NCBI GenBank assembly: GCA_019448385.1
Contig: JAGTXO010000013.1
Span: 620,001-684,000, forward strand
From: Diacronema lutheri
Taxonomy: Eukaryota > Haptophyta > Pavlovophyceae > Pavlovales > Pavlovaceae
Length of the DNA stretch: 64,000 bases
Direction: 5' to 3'
Below, one piece after another: positions 53,501-63,478 of this stretch; position 1 is the first letter of the stretch, and the number at the start of each line of letters is the position of its first letter. The notes beneath the pieces are model-generated. The model saw nothing but the letters and a program-made list of their open reading frames with translations. It was not told where the DNA came from and did not search any database. Both the position numbers and the translations under genes were made by a program.

Positions 53501-54022
53501 GAGCGGCACGACGCGCTCGGAGCCCGCCCACGTGAACGTGCGCGTCGACATGTTCAGCCGCGTGTGCGCGAGCGTGTCGTCCTCGTACTTGGGCTTGACG
53601 GCGGGCGAGAGCTTGCCGCGCACCTCCTCCTTCGAGAGGCCGCGCGTGTTGAGCAGCTCCTTCTGGCGCGCGTGCACCGTCTCGACGCGCTGATCGTCGA
53701 TGGCGCGCAGGGCGCCAAAGTAGGCGTCCATCTGCGCGAGCGGCGCGCCTTCAATCGGCAGCTCCTTGTCGGTCACGCCGGCCGTGTACGCCGCCTTGTC
53801 GACGTCCGTCGGCCCGTACATGGTGCCAAAGTTGCCGTCGCCCGTGAGCTCGGGCCAGTCGACGACGCAGGGCGGCGAGACGAAGGCGAGCGCGCGGCGC
53901 GACGGCCCGTAGCTCAGCTTGTCGACCGTGCGCGCCTGCTCGCTCGGCTTGACCGGCCGCGTGCTCACGATCTCGCAGTTGACGAGCGCCGCGTCGAAGG
54001 CGCGCAGGTCGATGGCGGCCAT
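50590..54022 (-). pseudogene. SSB-like domain joined to a PIF1-family helicase, frame interrupted
   Basis: ATG at 54022 (MAAIDLRAFDAALVNCEIVS). Residues about 30-220 (KLSYGPSRRALAFVSPPCVV, NFGTMYGPTDVDKAAYTAG, QMDAYFGALRAIDDQRVETV) resemble the ssDNA-binding-like proteins of large algal DNA viruses (inference). The helicase follows: Walker A CDAPGGTGKTFVERAI, LVVWDEAPMQTR (Walker B), LLLAGDFRQCLPVV, LKPGMVVMLPRNLSPGEGLC, EAQGQALGCAGVWLAEP and FTHGQLHVAASRVG. These are PIF1 motifs of the kind found in helitrons and giant viruses. The frame is interrupted about two to three times, so it is a decayed or mis-assembled copy. Beyond 51.6 kb the frame is low complexity and crosses a G-run; the true end is unknown. 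Confidence 0.6.
51020..51045. repeat. G-rich homopolymer tract
   Basis: GGGGGG, T, GGGG, T, then 14 G, just after AT-rich ATTAAATTCATC. It could form a G-quadruplex. It lies beyond the last helicase motif. Confidence 0.85.
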
Positions 54023-54132
54023 GGTCGTTGTGCGCGGGAGATCACGCTGCAGGCGGCTCCACAGTAGGTTCGAGAAAAAAAAAAGCTGGGCCAACGGTCA
54101 GTCGAGCGCCACAAGCAATCCTCGGGAGCCGG

Positions 54133-54497
54133 TGGCCCAACCCAACCCAACGATCTTCGTCGCCACCCTTCGCGCGTTTTCCGTTCGCGCCCAAGCAGAC
54201 AATGAGACCACAATCTCGGTGCTGCTCGGCGCGATGATGGGCCTCAGCGGCTCGGTGGCGATCGTGCTCTACGTGCGCGCGCGACGTCGCGAGGTGCAGC
54301 ACGGGCGCGTGGCGACGCCGCGCATCATCCAGCGCCAGCTCGAGCTGCAGCTGCCGTGGGGCCGGCCGGACGAGGCATCCGTCGCCTCGCGTGCCGAAAC
54401 GCCGGGCGTCGAGGCCGCGTCGCGCTCGGTGCGCGACGCGGCGCCCGAGCCGGACCCGGACGAGGGCTACGTGCGCGTGGCGAGCGCGGCGTTCTGA
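54133..54497 (+). CDS. Small single-pass membrane protein, start uncertain
   Basis: The plus-strand frame from about 54,133 reads VAQPNPTIFVATLRAFSVRA, then NETTISVLLGAMMGLSGSVA, then IVLYVRARRREVQHGRVATP and a polar tail ending DEGYVRVASAAF. The ISVLLGAMMGLSGSVAIVLYV segment is a clear membrane helix followed by Arg-rich stop-transfer residues. In-frame ATGs are at 54,232/54,235 (inside the helix) or upstream, overlapping the SSB-like gene's start on the other strand. An unseen 5' exon is possible. Function unknown. It diverges from the helicase gene. Confidence 0.4.
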
Positions 54498-54611
54498 GGC
54501 GCGCACGACGTCGCCCAGCCAGAGCAGCCCGGGGCGGGGCGAGTCCGGCTGCGCGGAGGTCCGGCTCGAGCGGGCGGGCGCCATGCTCTGAGGCGCCGCC
54601 GCTTTCTAAAA

Positions 54612-54895
54612 GGGTGTAGGGTGTAGGGTGTAGGATGCAAAACAAGCCCTCCCCACATTTGGGCCCGACGTCATTCCTTCTTCGAAGCCGTGACGTTACT
54701 CACATACGAGTACTTTTACTTAGTGTAGGATGTATCTATTCTCTAAGTATTTGCATAGTGTAGGGTGTAGGATAAGTACGGTTACGAAAGTCCTACAGGG
54801 AGTGAAGGAATGACGCTGTGACGAAAGAAGGAATGACGTCGGGCCCAGATGTGGGGAGGGCTTGTTTTGCATCCTACACCCTACACCCTACACCC
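54612..54895 (+). mobile_element. MITE-like unit, copy 1 (284 bp)
   Basis: Terminal inverted repeats of about 73 bp begin GGGTGTAGGGTGTAGGGTGT and continue GATGCAAAACAAGCCCTCCC, GGGCCCGACGTCATTCCTTC. The two ends differ at about one position (ACATTTGGG versus ACATCTGGG). The interior is AT-rich compared with the host (AGTACTTTTACTTAGTGTAG, CTATTCTCTAAGTATTTGCA) and carries further GTGTAGG motifs. There is no coding capacity. It is flanked by TTTCTAAAA and TTTTGAAAA, which extend the inverted symmetry, so no clean target duplication is visible. Confidence 0.8.
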
Positions 54896-55162
54896 TTTTG
54901 AAAAGCGGCGGCGCCTCAGAGCATGGCGGCTCGACAGCATGGCGCCTATACAGCATGGCGTCGTCCAGCGTCACGCCGCGTCGTGGTCCTGCCGCTCCTC
55001 CGTGGCGCACGGATGGCGCTCCTCCGTGACGCAGCCGAACGACGTCGCGGCGTCACGGCCCGGGCGCAGTCGCCATCCTGGACGCCACGCTGGACGACGC
55101 CATGCTGTATAGGCGCCATGCTGTCGAGCCGCCATGCTCTGAGGCGCCGCCGCTTTTCAAAA

Positions 55163-55446
55163 GGGTGTAGGGTGTAGGGTGTAGGATGCAAAACAAGCCC
55201 TCCCCACATCTGGGCCCGACGTCATTCCTTCTTTCGTCACAGCGTCATTCCTTCACTCCCTGTAGGACTTTCGTAACCGTACTTATCCTACACCCTACAC
55301 TATGCAAATACTTAGAGAATAGATACATCCTACACTAAGTAAAAGTACTCGTATGTGAGTAACGTCACGGCTTCGAAGAAGGAATGACGTCGGGCCCAAA
55401 TGTGGGGAGGGCTTGTTTTGCATCCTACACCCTACACCCTACACCC
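55163..55446 (-). mobile_element. MITE-like unit, copy 2 (284 bp, inverted)
   Basis: The same length and sequence as copy 1 in opposite orientation, including the internal AGTACTCGTATGTGAGTAAC block. Identity of the interiors as well as the ends means the pair arose by inverted duplication or gene conversion rather than by two old independent insertions. Confidence 0.8.
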
Positions 55447-55461
55447 TTTTAGAAAGCGGCG

Positions 55462-56711
55462 CCGAAGGTGGGAGGATGCCACCCGTATGCGCGCGTTTGA
55501 ACGTGCGCGGACGGCCGTTGGCTTCGCGCCCTTTCGCCCACGGTTTGCGCGCCAACGGACCAGTCCTCCGCGGGCGCCGCGCATCGTCTCAGGGGCGGTC
55601 GGTGTGGTACGCCGCGCGCATCGTCAGCGCCGCGGCGTCGAGCTCGGCGAGCGAGGGCGCGTACGTGACGCCGCTCAGCACCTCGTCCGCGCCCGCCCTC
55701 GTCGCGCTCGCCGCCTCCGCAGTGCGCGCAGGCGGCTTCGTGACGGCACGCGAGGCCACGCCGCGCGCCGCAGGTGCCTTCGCGCGCTGCATCGTCTGTC
55801 TGCCGGTCCGACGCGCTCTGCTCTGAACGAACGGACGGCACGCCCGACGAGATCTCGTCGCGTGCACGCTCGCACAGCATGTACCCCCAGAACGTCTCCG
55901 AGCTGCTGCCCGACGAGATCTTCGGCGACGAGCTGCTCGTCGACCGGCACTACCGCGTGCGCATCCTTCAGCGCGTCGCCCGCCGCCGCGATGCGGCCGA
56001 GGCCAACTTTTGGCTCGACGGCGGGCCCGCCGACTCGGTCGTCGGCGCGTGCATGTGCGGCCGAATCTACGCGCTCAAGTGCATGGGCCGGCTCGTCCGC
56101 GGCGCCCGGATCCTCGCGCTGCTGCGCAAAAATGTGGCGCTCGCCACGTGCCGCGCACACCTCATGGGCCACATGCTCCAGCGCATCGTCGGCGACAGCG
56201 GCGTCGCGCGGCTGCTGCAGCTGGTTGCAGCTCGTTCGCGAGGATCACGACACGCTCAACGCCGAGCACCAGGCCTTGGAAGCACAGCATGACACCGGCC
56301 AAGTCATGCGACGGCATGTGCGCGCGCGCCGACGCGCTCTCCAAGGACCTCGCACGGGCGCACGAGCACGCTCACAAGCTCGATGGCTATCTGGTGTGGT
56401 GCAGCGAGCGCCTCGGTGAGAGTGACTCTTTCAACGGAGCGCTCGAGAACCTGAACACGCGGTGCAGCATGAGATGTGCTGGCTCCACGCCGAGATGTCG
56501 TCGCTCGTTGCGAGTTCGCCCGAGGCTTACGCGAACGACAGCGAGGCCACCGACTTCAAGGACCACGGCGTGTGCGTCGAGTTCGATGTCTTCAACCGCG
56601 ACGGGGTCGAGGGCGCGCCCGTGCCCGCGACCGCGCCCACGAAGGCAGAGCCGGGCATCGAGTCCGAGTGCATCGCGCCCGCACAGGCAGAGCCGGGCAG
56701 CGAGTCCGAAG

Positions 56712-56744
<33 letters not shown>

Positions 56745-57160
56745 GGCAGAGCCGCGCACCGAGCCCAAGTGAGCCAACGTGCCGCCGAACTCGCCCAAGC
56801 TCTCGTCGGTCGACAGTCAGGCCACCGAGTACAAGACCTCCTACGCGAACTCACGTGCTCGCCACCTGCAACGCCTCGAGTTTACGCACGCGTTCGAGTC
56901 TGTGCAGGCCGAGGTCGCTTAGCCAAAGCGCGCCAAGGTTCCGGCCACCGGCGCATCCAGCCGCTGGCTGCGCAACACGGCGGTGCGCAACACCCGCAGC
57001 TCGGCCAACGGCAAGTAGCGCGCCGGCGCAGCGCACGGTATGCCGCGGCGAGCTCAGTCGCGAAGAGTGTCCGACTGGCCGCGCCCTCCACGGGGTGCAC
57101 GCGCACTCGGCGCGGTCCGGTCAGTCAGGGGGCCTCAGCTTGCGCGATGCCAGTTGCGAG
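55462..57160 (+). pseudogene. Decayed coding region, family unknown
   Basis: Plus-strand coding-like blocks lie in different frames: MYPQNVSELLPDEIFGDELL and VDRHYRVRILQRVARRRDAA (about 55,880); FWLDGGPADSVVGACMCGRI; REDHDTLNAEHQALEAQHDT and ALSKDLARAHEHAHKLDGYL (about 56,230-56,400); EMCWLHAEMSSLVASSPEAY and CVEFDVFNRDGVEGAPVPAT (about 56,470-56,620); and EYKTSYANSRARHLQRLEFT (about 56,830). The second and third blocks suggest a coiled coil. Several frame changes separate them and I could not match them to splice sites. I recognise no family. It may be the far arm of the accessory element or an unrelated dead gene. Short Pro/Arg-coding repeats (CGCGCC)n lie at 56,715-56,745. Confidence 0.35.
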
Positions 57161-57424
57161 CCCCCCCGGAATCCGCCATTCTATTCTACTAGGCGTAAAT
57201 CACCCAAGCCCTTCCGGTCGCCCGCATTCCGGGGTCGGACCCTCCGTCGGCCCGGCTCGGGCCCTCCGTCCGCCGCGCCCGCTCGACCCCGAATTCTACT
57301 CCAAATCGGCCGGTCAGGAGGGTGTCTCGGTCCTAGGCTCGTCATAAGCCTCGCCCCGACCCCTCGAGCGCTCATTGGCTGGCTTTTAACCCTTGATTGT
57401 ACGACCCGGGTCGTACTCTCAGCC
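57161..57424. other. Intergenic boundary with an 18-bp perfect palindrome
   Basis: Less GC-rich (GGAATCCGCCATTCTATTCTACTAGG). It contains GTACGACCCGGGTCGTAC at 57399-57416, a perfect palindrome. It is the 3' flank of the large minus-strand gene and may carry its terminator signals. Confidence 0.4.
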
Positions 57425-60400
57425 TTACACTGGCCGGACCAGCCCGGACCGCGCCCTATATAGGCCCACGAGCTCGGCTACGCTCGTTGCCACCGCGTGC
57501 AGCTCGTGCAGGATCGCGTCTAGCTCGGGCGCACCCTCCGTGTACAACGGCTCGGCGCTCTGCTCGCTCTCCAGAAGGTCGACCGCACCCTCGACCGCCA
57601 TGTGCAGCTCGGCGAGCTGTGCGCGAGCGGCGTGCGCTCGGTGCTGCACGGTGGCGGACTGGTCGCCCAAGCCACCGATCAGCGCCTGACGCGAGCGCCG
57701 AGCGCGCGAATAAAGGCGGGTGCGGCCGCGTCAGCGCCCGATAGCCGCGCGCAGCACGGGGCGTCGGCGCGCGCCCCGCGAGCGCGCGTTGCGCGCTCGC
57801 CCAGGTATGCACGGGAGGCGTGGCGCGCGGCCGCGCCGGCGCGCGCGGCGCGCGCACTTCCAAATCGGCGCGGATGTGCTTCCAGTGCACGGCGAGGCCG
57901 ACCGCTCGCTCGGCCGGCGTGAGGCGTGCAACGGGCTGCAGCTCGAGGCCGCGGTGCAGCGCGGCGAGCACGCCGCGCCGCTGCGCGGCCGCGGCAAACT
58001 CGAAGCGCAGCGCCTGCTCCGCACGCCTGGGCGCGTCGCGCGCGCCCTGCCCGCGCGACGCGCGCAGCGCGTCGCGGCAGATGGCCGCCGAGTCGCTCGG
58101 CGTCACGTGCGGCGCGAGTGCGCACAGCGCGCGGTGCATCTCGACGACGGGCAGCGAGCCGTCGGCGCGTGCGTCGACAAGGTCAAACGCATCGAGCAGA
58201 CGTGAGTAGCCCTCCTCGATCGCTCCCTCCCATCGATGCATGAGCAGGGCGATGAAGGCGCACGGGTCGATCGCGTTGCTCCGCGCAGCCGAGGTGCCGT
58301 CAATGGCCGTCGGCGAGCGCTGCCCTGAGCTGCACGATGGCTGCGGCCCGTCGCCCGCCAACTCGTCGGCGGCGAGCGACTCGCGCGACAAGCGCGTGGC
58401 CGCCACCGCGGCGAGCGTGAGAGACTGTCGCTCCGGGCGGGCGGACGAGCGGCCGGTCGGCGTCGCCTCGGTGACGCCGGCGGTGCCACCCACCGCCCCA
58501 TTGGGCGTGGCGGACGAGGGCTTGCGCGCGCGCAGTGGCAGCGCATCTGTCGCGATCAGCTCAATCTGGCTGAGTGCCTCCATCGACGCACTCAGGAAGT
58601 CGGCCGTGCCTGCGCAAAGAAAGCGCGGCGCGCGGCGCGACGCGTCAGGCAAAGCGCGCAGCGCGCGCGGCACGGCGGAATGCGGCGCCTTGCGCGCCGG
58701 CAGCGGCACCGCCGCGGCGCGCGCGCACAGGTGCGGGTGGCGAAGAGCTCCATCATCACCACGCGTGCGGCCGCGAGCGAGAAGGGGACTTCGGCCACGC
58801 GCTGCGCCGCGCCCGCGACCGCCGCCGCGCCCCGCTCCGACATGGCCGCGAAGGCGTCGCCCAGGGCCAAAGCGTCGAGTGCGGCTGCCTTTGGTGAGGG
58901 TTGGGCCCCTTTGGGTGCGCCGTTGGGTGCTGGCTGAGCAGGCGTCGCGGCGCCAACGTCTTCAGCTGCCGTGATGACCGCCGCGGCGATCGCTGCTGTC
59001 AACGTTGGCGAGGCGGAGCGCGAGCACTGTGCCGATGAGCCGGCGACGCTTGCAGTAGGGCTTGTGCCACCCTTGCGCGAGGCCGTGCCGGGCAGCTCGG
59101 GCCCATCGCCCGTCGGGCGCAATGGCCAGAGCAGCTGCAGCACATTGAACGTGCGCTCGCCGCCCACGTGCCTGCCGGGTGCGTTGGCGCTTTCGACCGT
59201 GCGCACGCGAAAGCGGACAGCGCCCCGCACCGAGCGTCCCTCAAGCCGACCGCCGCCCCCGACCGCCGCCCTCGCCGCCTCATGCTTGAAGGCCTCGGCG
59301 CACATCGCGCGAAGGGCGGCAGCGAAGAAGGCGAGCCGCGCCGGCTCGTGCGCCTCGCACAGCTCGCAGAAGAGGCCGAGCGTCTGGTGCGCGCTCCCGC
59401 CGAGGCGGACGCGATGCGCCTGCATGGACGTGGCAAAGGCGACGAGCGGGCGGCGCGCCGCGCGCGCGGAGCCGAAGCGCAGAACAAACCAGTCGTGCGC
59501 GAATGCGGCGAGCGGCGTCTCGCCCGCCTCATCGCCGCGCTCGAGCAGCGCCTGCAGGATGAGGAGGTGGAGCAGCACGCACAGGGCCAGCGGCATGGCC
59601 GGCGCGGGCGGGCGCGACGAGCTGCGCTCGCTGAAGCCTGCCGACGGCGCTGCGCCCGCGGTCGCGCCGCCGCGTTCGACCAAGGTGCCATCGGCCGCTG
59701 CCAGTGCACGCGAGCGAGCGCGCAGCCACATCGTCGCGTCATCCACGAAGAATTGCGCGTCAAGCGCCGCCGCGCTGGCGGCGGCAATCTGGGCGCCACC
59801 GCCCGCGGCAGGCGGCGGCCCGCAGGCGGCTGCAGCGTCGGCAGCGGCGGCGCCCGCGCGGGAAGAGGCAGCACCCGGGAGGGCGAGCGATGCCGACGTG
59901 ACGGCAGCTCGGCCCAAGCTCCGCTCGCGCTCGCGCGCCTTGTCGCGCTCGTGCGCGGCGGCGCTCGCGCCGCGCGCAAGCGCGCCGCGCGCGCTCGCGT
60001 CAGCGGCGCCGAGCCCGGCGGCCGCCCAGCGCGCTTCCGCCTCCCAGACGGGCTGGCGCGAGACGAGCACGGAAAGCGATTCGTTCCCAACGAACACCGC
60101 GCCTTCGCCCGCCACGCCGCCGCCGTGCGCGAGCTGCGCGCCGCGCGCGAGCGGTCCGCCGCCGTCGGCGCCTACGCCGAGCACGCCACGCACTGGCGCG
60201 TGCGCGACAAGCGAGCCGCCCACAGGCGCGGCGGCGGCGAGCAGCTGAAGCGCAGCCTCCTCAACGTACCAAGCGAGCATATCGGGCGGGACGCCGCCTC
60301 CGTTCGTTACCGACTGCGCTGCGACCGCCGCAACGAGCGACGGCACGCCTGCGACGCCGCACCGGGCGGGCGCTCCCGCCGCGCCGGCCGCGTCGGCACC

Positions 60401-62674
60401 CGCCGCGCCGGTTGACGCGTTTGCCGCGGTTTGTCCTCCTGCGGAGAATGTGTTGGGCGTGGCGAGCCATGCGGGCGGCTGCCTCGCGCCGGACGTGCCG
60501 TCGCCTGCACCCGCCGCCGCGCCAGACTGCGTGCCTGCACCGCCCGCGGTGCCCGGCGCGGCGGGCTGCGCGCGGGGGTCGGCGGACGCGCCGACGGGTG
60601 GGAGGGTGCGCAACGCGAGAAGGTCGAGCGTGCGCGGCGCGACGCTCAAAGCGGCGCCGTCGAGCGCGTACGCGGCCACTCGCCTTTCACGAAGTGCGCG
60701 CAGACTGACCTCCACCCTCTTCTCCGCGTCCCATTCGGCAGCCGCACCGACGGGCATGGCGGACGGCGACAGGGCGCCATGCGTCTCACCGCCGGTAGCG
60801 CACGCCGCGCCCGTCGCCATGTGCGTGCCGCACGGGCCGAGCAGCCCGTGCGACAGGAGCGCTCCGATGTTGCGCTCGCTGGCACCCACACCGCTGCTGC
60901 CCGGCCGATCGCGCCCGCCCACGCCGCCGGCTACGACCGCATTTGCCGCGCGGAGGCTTGGCCCACGCGCGTCGCGTGATCCGCCGTCGCGCCGCACGCC
61001 CGCGCTCGTCTGCCGCGAGGTGCGCCGGAGTGTGCCGCTGCTACCGCTCACGTCGCCCGTGCTGCTGCTCGTCCCCGGCCGCTCGCCGTGCGCAGCCGCG
61101 TGGCTCGCGCACCGGCCCATCCCGCCCGCAGCAGACGGCTGGCGCGCAAAACGCGAGGACCCAGCGCTCAGCCGGGTCGGAGTGGCTGGGAGCGAGCCGA
61201 CGCTCCCGCCGCAGCGCGCCGCGCTGGCGCAAGCAACCGCCGCGGAACAGCGGCTGTGCACAGACGCGGCGGTCGCCGCAGCGAATTGCGCATTGAGCTC
61301 GAGCGCGGCGCGCGCGCGCAGCGCGGAGATTTCGCGCGTCCGGCGCGCGACGCGCTCTGCGCTCGACGCGCGCCCGCTGTGGCCGCCGTCCGTGCCGTCC
61401 GCGCCGGCGCTGAGCGCCACGGCGGCGTCGTCGTCGTCAAGAGTGGCGGCGGTGGCTTCGCCGCCGTCCGCCGCATCGACCGGCAGCAGCGCGAGCACCG
61501 CCTCGCACATCTCGCGTGTTGGCTCCGGCCCGAGCACAGAGCGAAGGATTGTCATGCGCGGGCCTTCGCCCTCCGCGGCGAGATCGGCGGCGAGCGCGCC
61601 GATGACGGCGACGCCCTCGTCGAGGCCGTTGGAGGCGAGGAGCGCGCGCAGCGTGTGCGTGAGCTCGGCCGCGCCCATCTCGCCGAAGGCCTCCGCGCCA
61701 AAGCGCTCAAGCACCGCGCTGGCGAGCTCGGCGCGCGAGTCCGCATCGAGCTGCGCGGCTCGCTCGACGATCGCAGTGGCCGGTCTCGCGAGGAAGAGGG
61801 AGATTGCGCTGCCGAGCTCGTCGTTTGCGGAGGTCAGCTCGGCGAGTAGGGTGGAGAGCCGTGCGCGCAGCTCGGACGGAGCGTCATCCGCCGCGCTCGC
61901 GCCCGGCGCATGCGGTACTTGCTCGCCGGCGAGGAGCGCGCGCGACGGCGCCGCGTCGGCGATGCGCACGAGCTTGTCGGTCAGCTCGGTGAGCTGGCGC
62001 GAGCGGCGAAAAAGCGCGGCCGTCTCGCTCTCCGCCATGCCGTCAAAGTGGCGCACGCCCGCCTCCGCCTTCGCGAGCAGCGCGTGCACGCGCCGAAGCT
62101 CGTCGAAGAAGGGAACATGCGCAACCGTGGGCGCGCGCACGAGCTCGGTCGCGCGCGCGCCGCCGATGGCGGCTGGCGGCGCGCCGTGCGCGCCCGCGCC
62201 CGCATTGCGCGGCGCGGTCGTGAGCAGATCGTAGTCCGAGTAGATCGAGCGGTACAGCTCAGCGCATAGTACGCGCGCGAGCGGCCATGCAGGCTCGGCG
62301 AGCGTCGTGAGCAGCAGCTGGAGGCACTCGCACGCGGCGAGCGTGACAAAGTGGGACGGCGAGCCTGGCCCAAGCTCGCGGCAGAGTTCGAGCGCCTGGT
62401 TAAACTTCATCTCGCAATACAGCACGGTGGAGCGGAAGGCAGGCTGCTCCGCGCGCAGCCCGCGCTGCCATCGCCCCGCCGCGTCCTCCACCGCCCACCT
62501 CCGCTGCCACTCGCGGGGCACCACCTCGGCGAGCACTGCGCCACGGGTTCGATCGACGGCGTCCGAGCCCGGCTCGGCCGCCGGATCGGAGACCTCCTTG
62601 CCCGCCAGCAGCACCACCGGCGGCAAGAAGCCCGCAGCGTTCGCTTGCCGCCGCGAGCGGTCCGACGCCGGCAT
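57425..62674 (-). CDS. Large (1,652-residue) protein with an EF-hand-like segment, possibly ciliary
   Basis: Three exons: 62674-58729, 58609-57858 and 57685-57425. The introns (119 and 172 bp) are GT-AG, and the total is an exact multiple of three. Joins read MMELFATRTC/TADFLSASMEALSQ and HWKHIRADLE/ALIGGLGDQSATVQ. ATG at 62674. The N-terminal 400 residues are helical (MKFNQALELCRELGPGSPSH, VPFFDELRRVHALLAKAEAG). A mid-region has DWFVLRFGSARAARRPLVAF, then SAHQTLGLFCELCEAHEPAR. This is a pattern I associate with axonemal proteins of algae and ciliates (inference). Exon 2 has an EF-hand-like LLDAFDLVDARADGSLPVVE. Ser/Gly/Ala-rich linkers separate the parts. I cannot name the family with confidence. 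It diverges from the TenA gene with 39 bp between ATGs. Confidence 0.6.
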
Positions 62675-62713
62675 CGTTGCCCGCAGTAACGGCCGCGCGA
62701 GGTTCGAGGGACG

Positions 62714-63478
62714 ATGGCGCGAGCTGGCCGCCAGCGGGTGGCGCTCGTCCTCGTGGCTCTCTCCTGCCAGCGCGCCGCGGCGGAGGCTCCGTTGTTCAGC
62801 GAGTGGCTGCGCACCGAGGCGGGTCCACAATGGGAGCGCGTCGTTGGCCACCGGTTTACGCGCGAGCTCGCCGCCGGCCGGCTGCGCAACGAGACGCTGC
62901 GGTCGTACCTCGTGCAGGACCACCGCTTCCTTGACGATTTCTCAGTGCTGCTTGCGTCGGCCATCGCAGCGGCGCCGACGCTCGACGACCGTGTGCCCGG
63001 CGCGCAGTTCCTCGCACTGGTCACGAGCACGGAGAACACCTACTTCTCGCGTGCGCTGCGCGCGCTCGGCATGAGCGCGCCCGCCGAGGCGGCGGTGGCC
63101 GACGCGCCGATCACGACGCGCTTCAAGCGGCTGATGCGCAGCGCGGCTCACAGCGGAAAGCTCGCCAACATGCTCGCGGTGCTCGTCGTTGCGGAGTGGT
63201 CGTACGAGACGTGGGGCGAGCGCGCAGTGGCCGAACGCGCGCCGGCGCTCGATTGGTGGCACGCCGAGTGGATCGAGCTCCACGCCGGGCCTTACTTCAG
63301 CTCAGTCGTCGCGTACCTGCGCGGCCTGCTCGATCGCTCGGGCGAGAAGCTTGGTGAGGCCGACAGGCTCGAGGCGCGCTCGCTCTTCCTTGAGGCGGTC
63401 GACTGCGAGGAGGCCTTCTTCAACCACGCCTACGCCGAGCCGCTCGCAGAGCCGCCCGACGCGAAAAGCGAGCTGTGA
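62714..63478 (+). CDS. TenA/THI-4 family protein with N-terminal signal peptide
   Basis: 254 residues. MARAGRQRVALVLVALSCQR, ending near AAAEA, is a signal peptide. The all-helical TenA fold follows: LFSEWLRTEAGPQWERVVGH, RFTRELAAGRLRNETLRSYL, VQDHRFLDDFSVLLASAIAA, STENTYFSRALRALGM, VVAEWSYETWGERAV, DWWHAEWIELHAGPYFSSVV, and EARSLFLEAVDCEEAFFNHA. TenA enzymes are aminopyrimidine aminohydrolases that salvage degraded thiamin. In the active class the key residues are a Cys and a Glu near the C-terminus. Here VDCEEAF supplies the Glu; the usual catalytic Cys position cannot be assigned by eye, so a non-thiaminase role is possible. The signal peptide (ER or plastid import) is unusual for the family. 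Confidence 0.8.
   Translation: MARAGRQRVALVLVALSCQRAAAEAPLFSEWLRTEAGPQWERVVGHRFTRELAAGRLRNETLRSYLVQDHRFLDDFSVLLASAIAAAPTLDDRVPGAQFLALVTSTENTYFSRALRALGMSAPAEAAVADAPITTRFKRLMRSAAHSGKLANMLAVLVVAEWSYETWGERAVAERAPALDWWHAEWIELHAGPYFSSVVAYLRGLLDRSGEKLGEADRLEARSLFLEAVDCEEAFFNHAYAEPLAEPPDAKSEL

Larger units (their letters stand above)
54597..55461. repeat. 865-bp palindrome: 375-bp inverted arms around a 115-bp centre
   Basis: The left arm (54597-54971) and right arm (55087-55461) are reverse complements of each other, essentially base for base where I compared them. Each arm contains one 284-bp MITE-like unit plus 60-75 bp of a second motif (GCCATGCTCTGAGGCGCCGCC and CGACAGCATGGCGCCTATAC). Left-flank sequence from 54,580 is also homologous to the inner spacer, whereas right-flank sequence is not. 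Such long near-identical inverted repeats are unstable, which implies recent formation. It lies between the accessory block and the decayed 55.5-57.4 kb region. Confidence 0.9.

Noticed and set aside
54612-55446. True telomere or chromosome end
   Set aside because: Only three heptamers at each unit end, inside continuous sequence with host genes on both sides.
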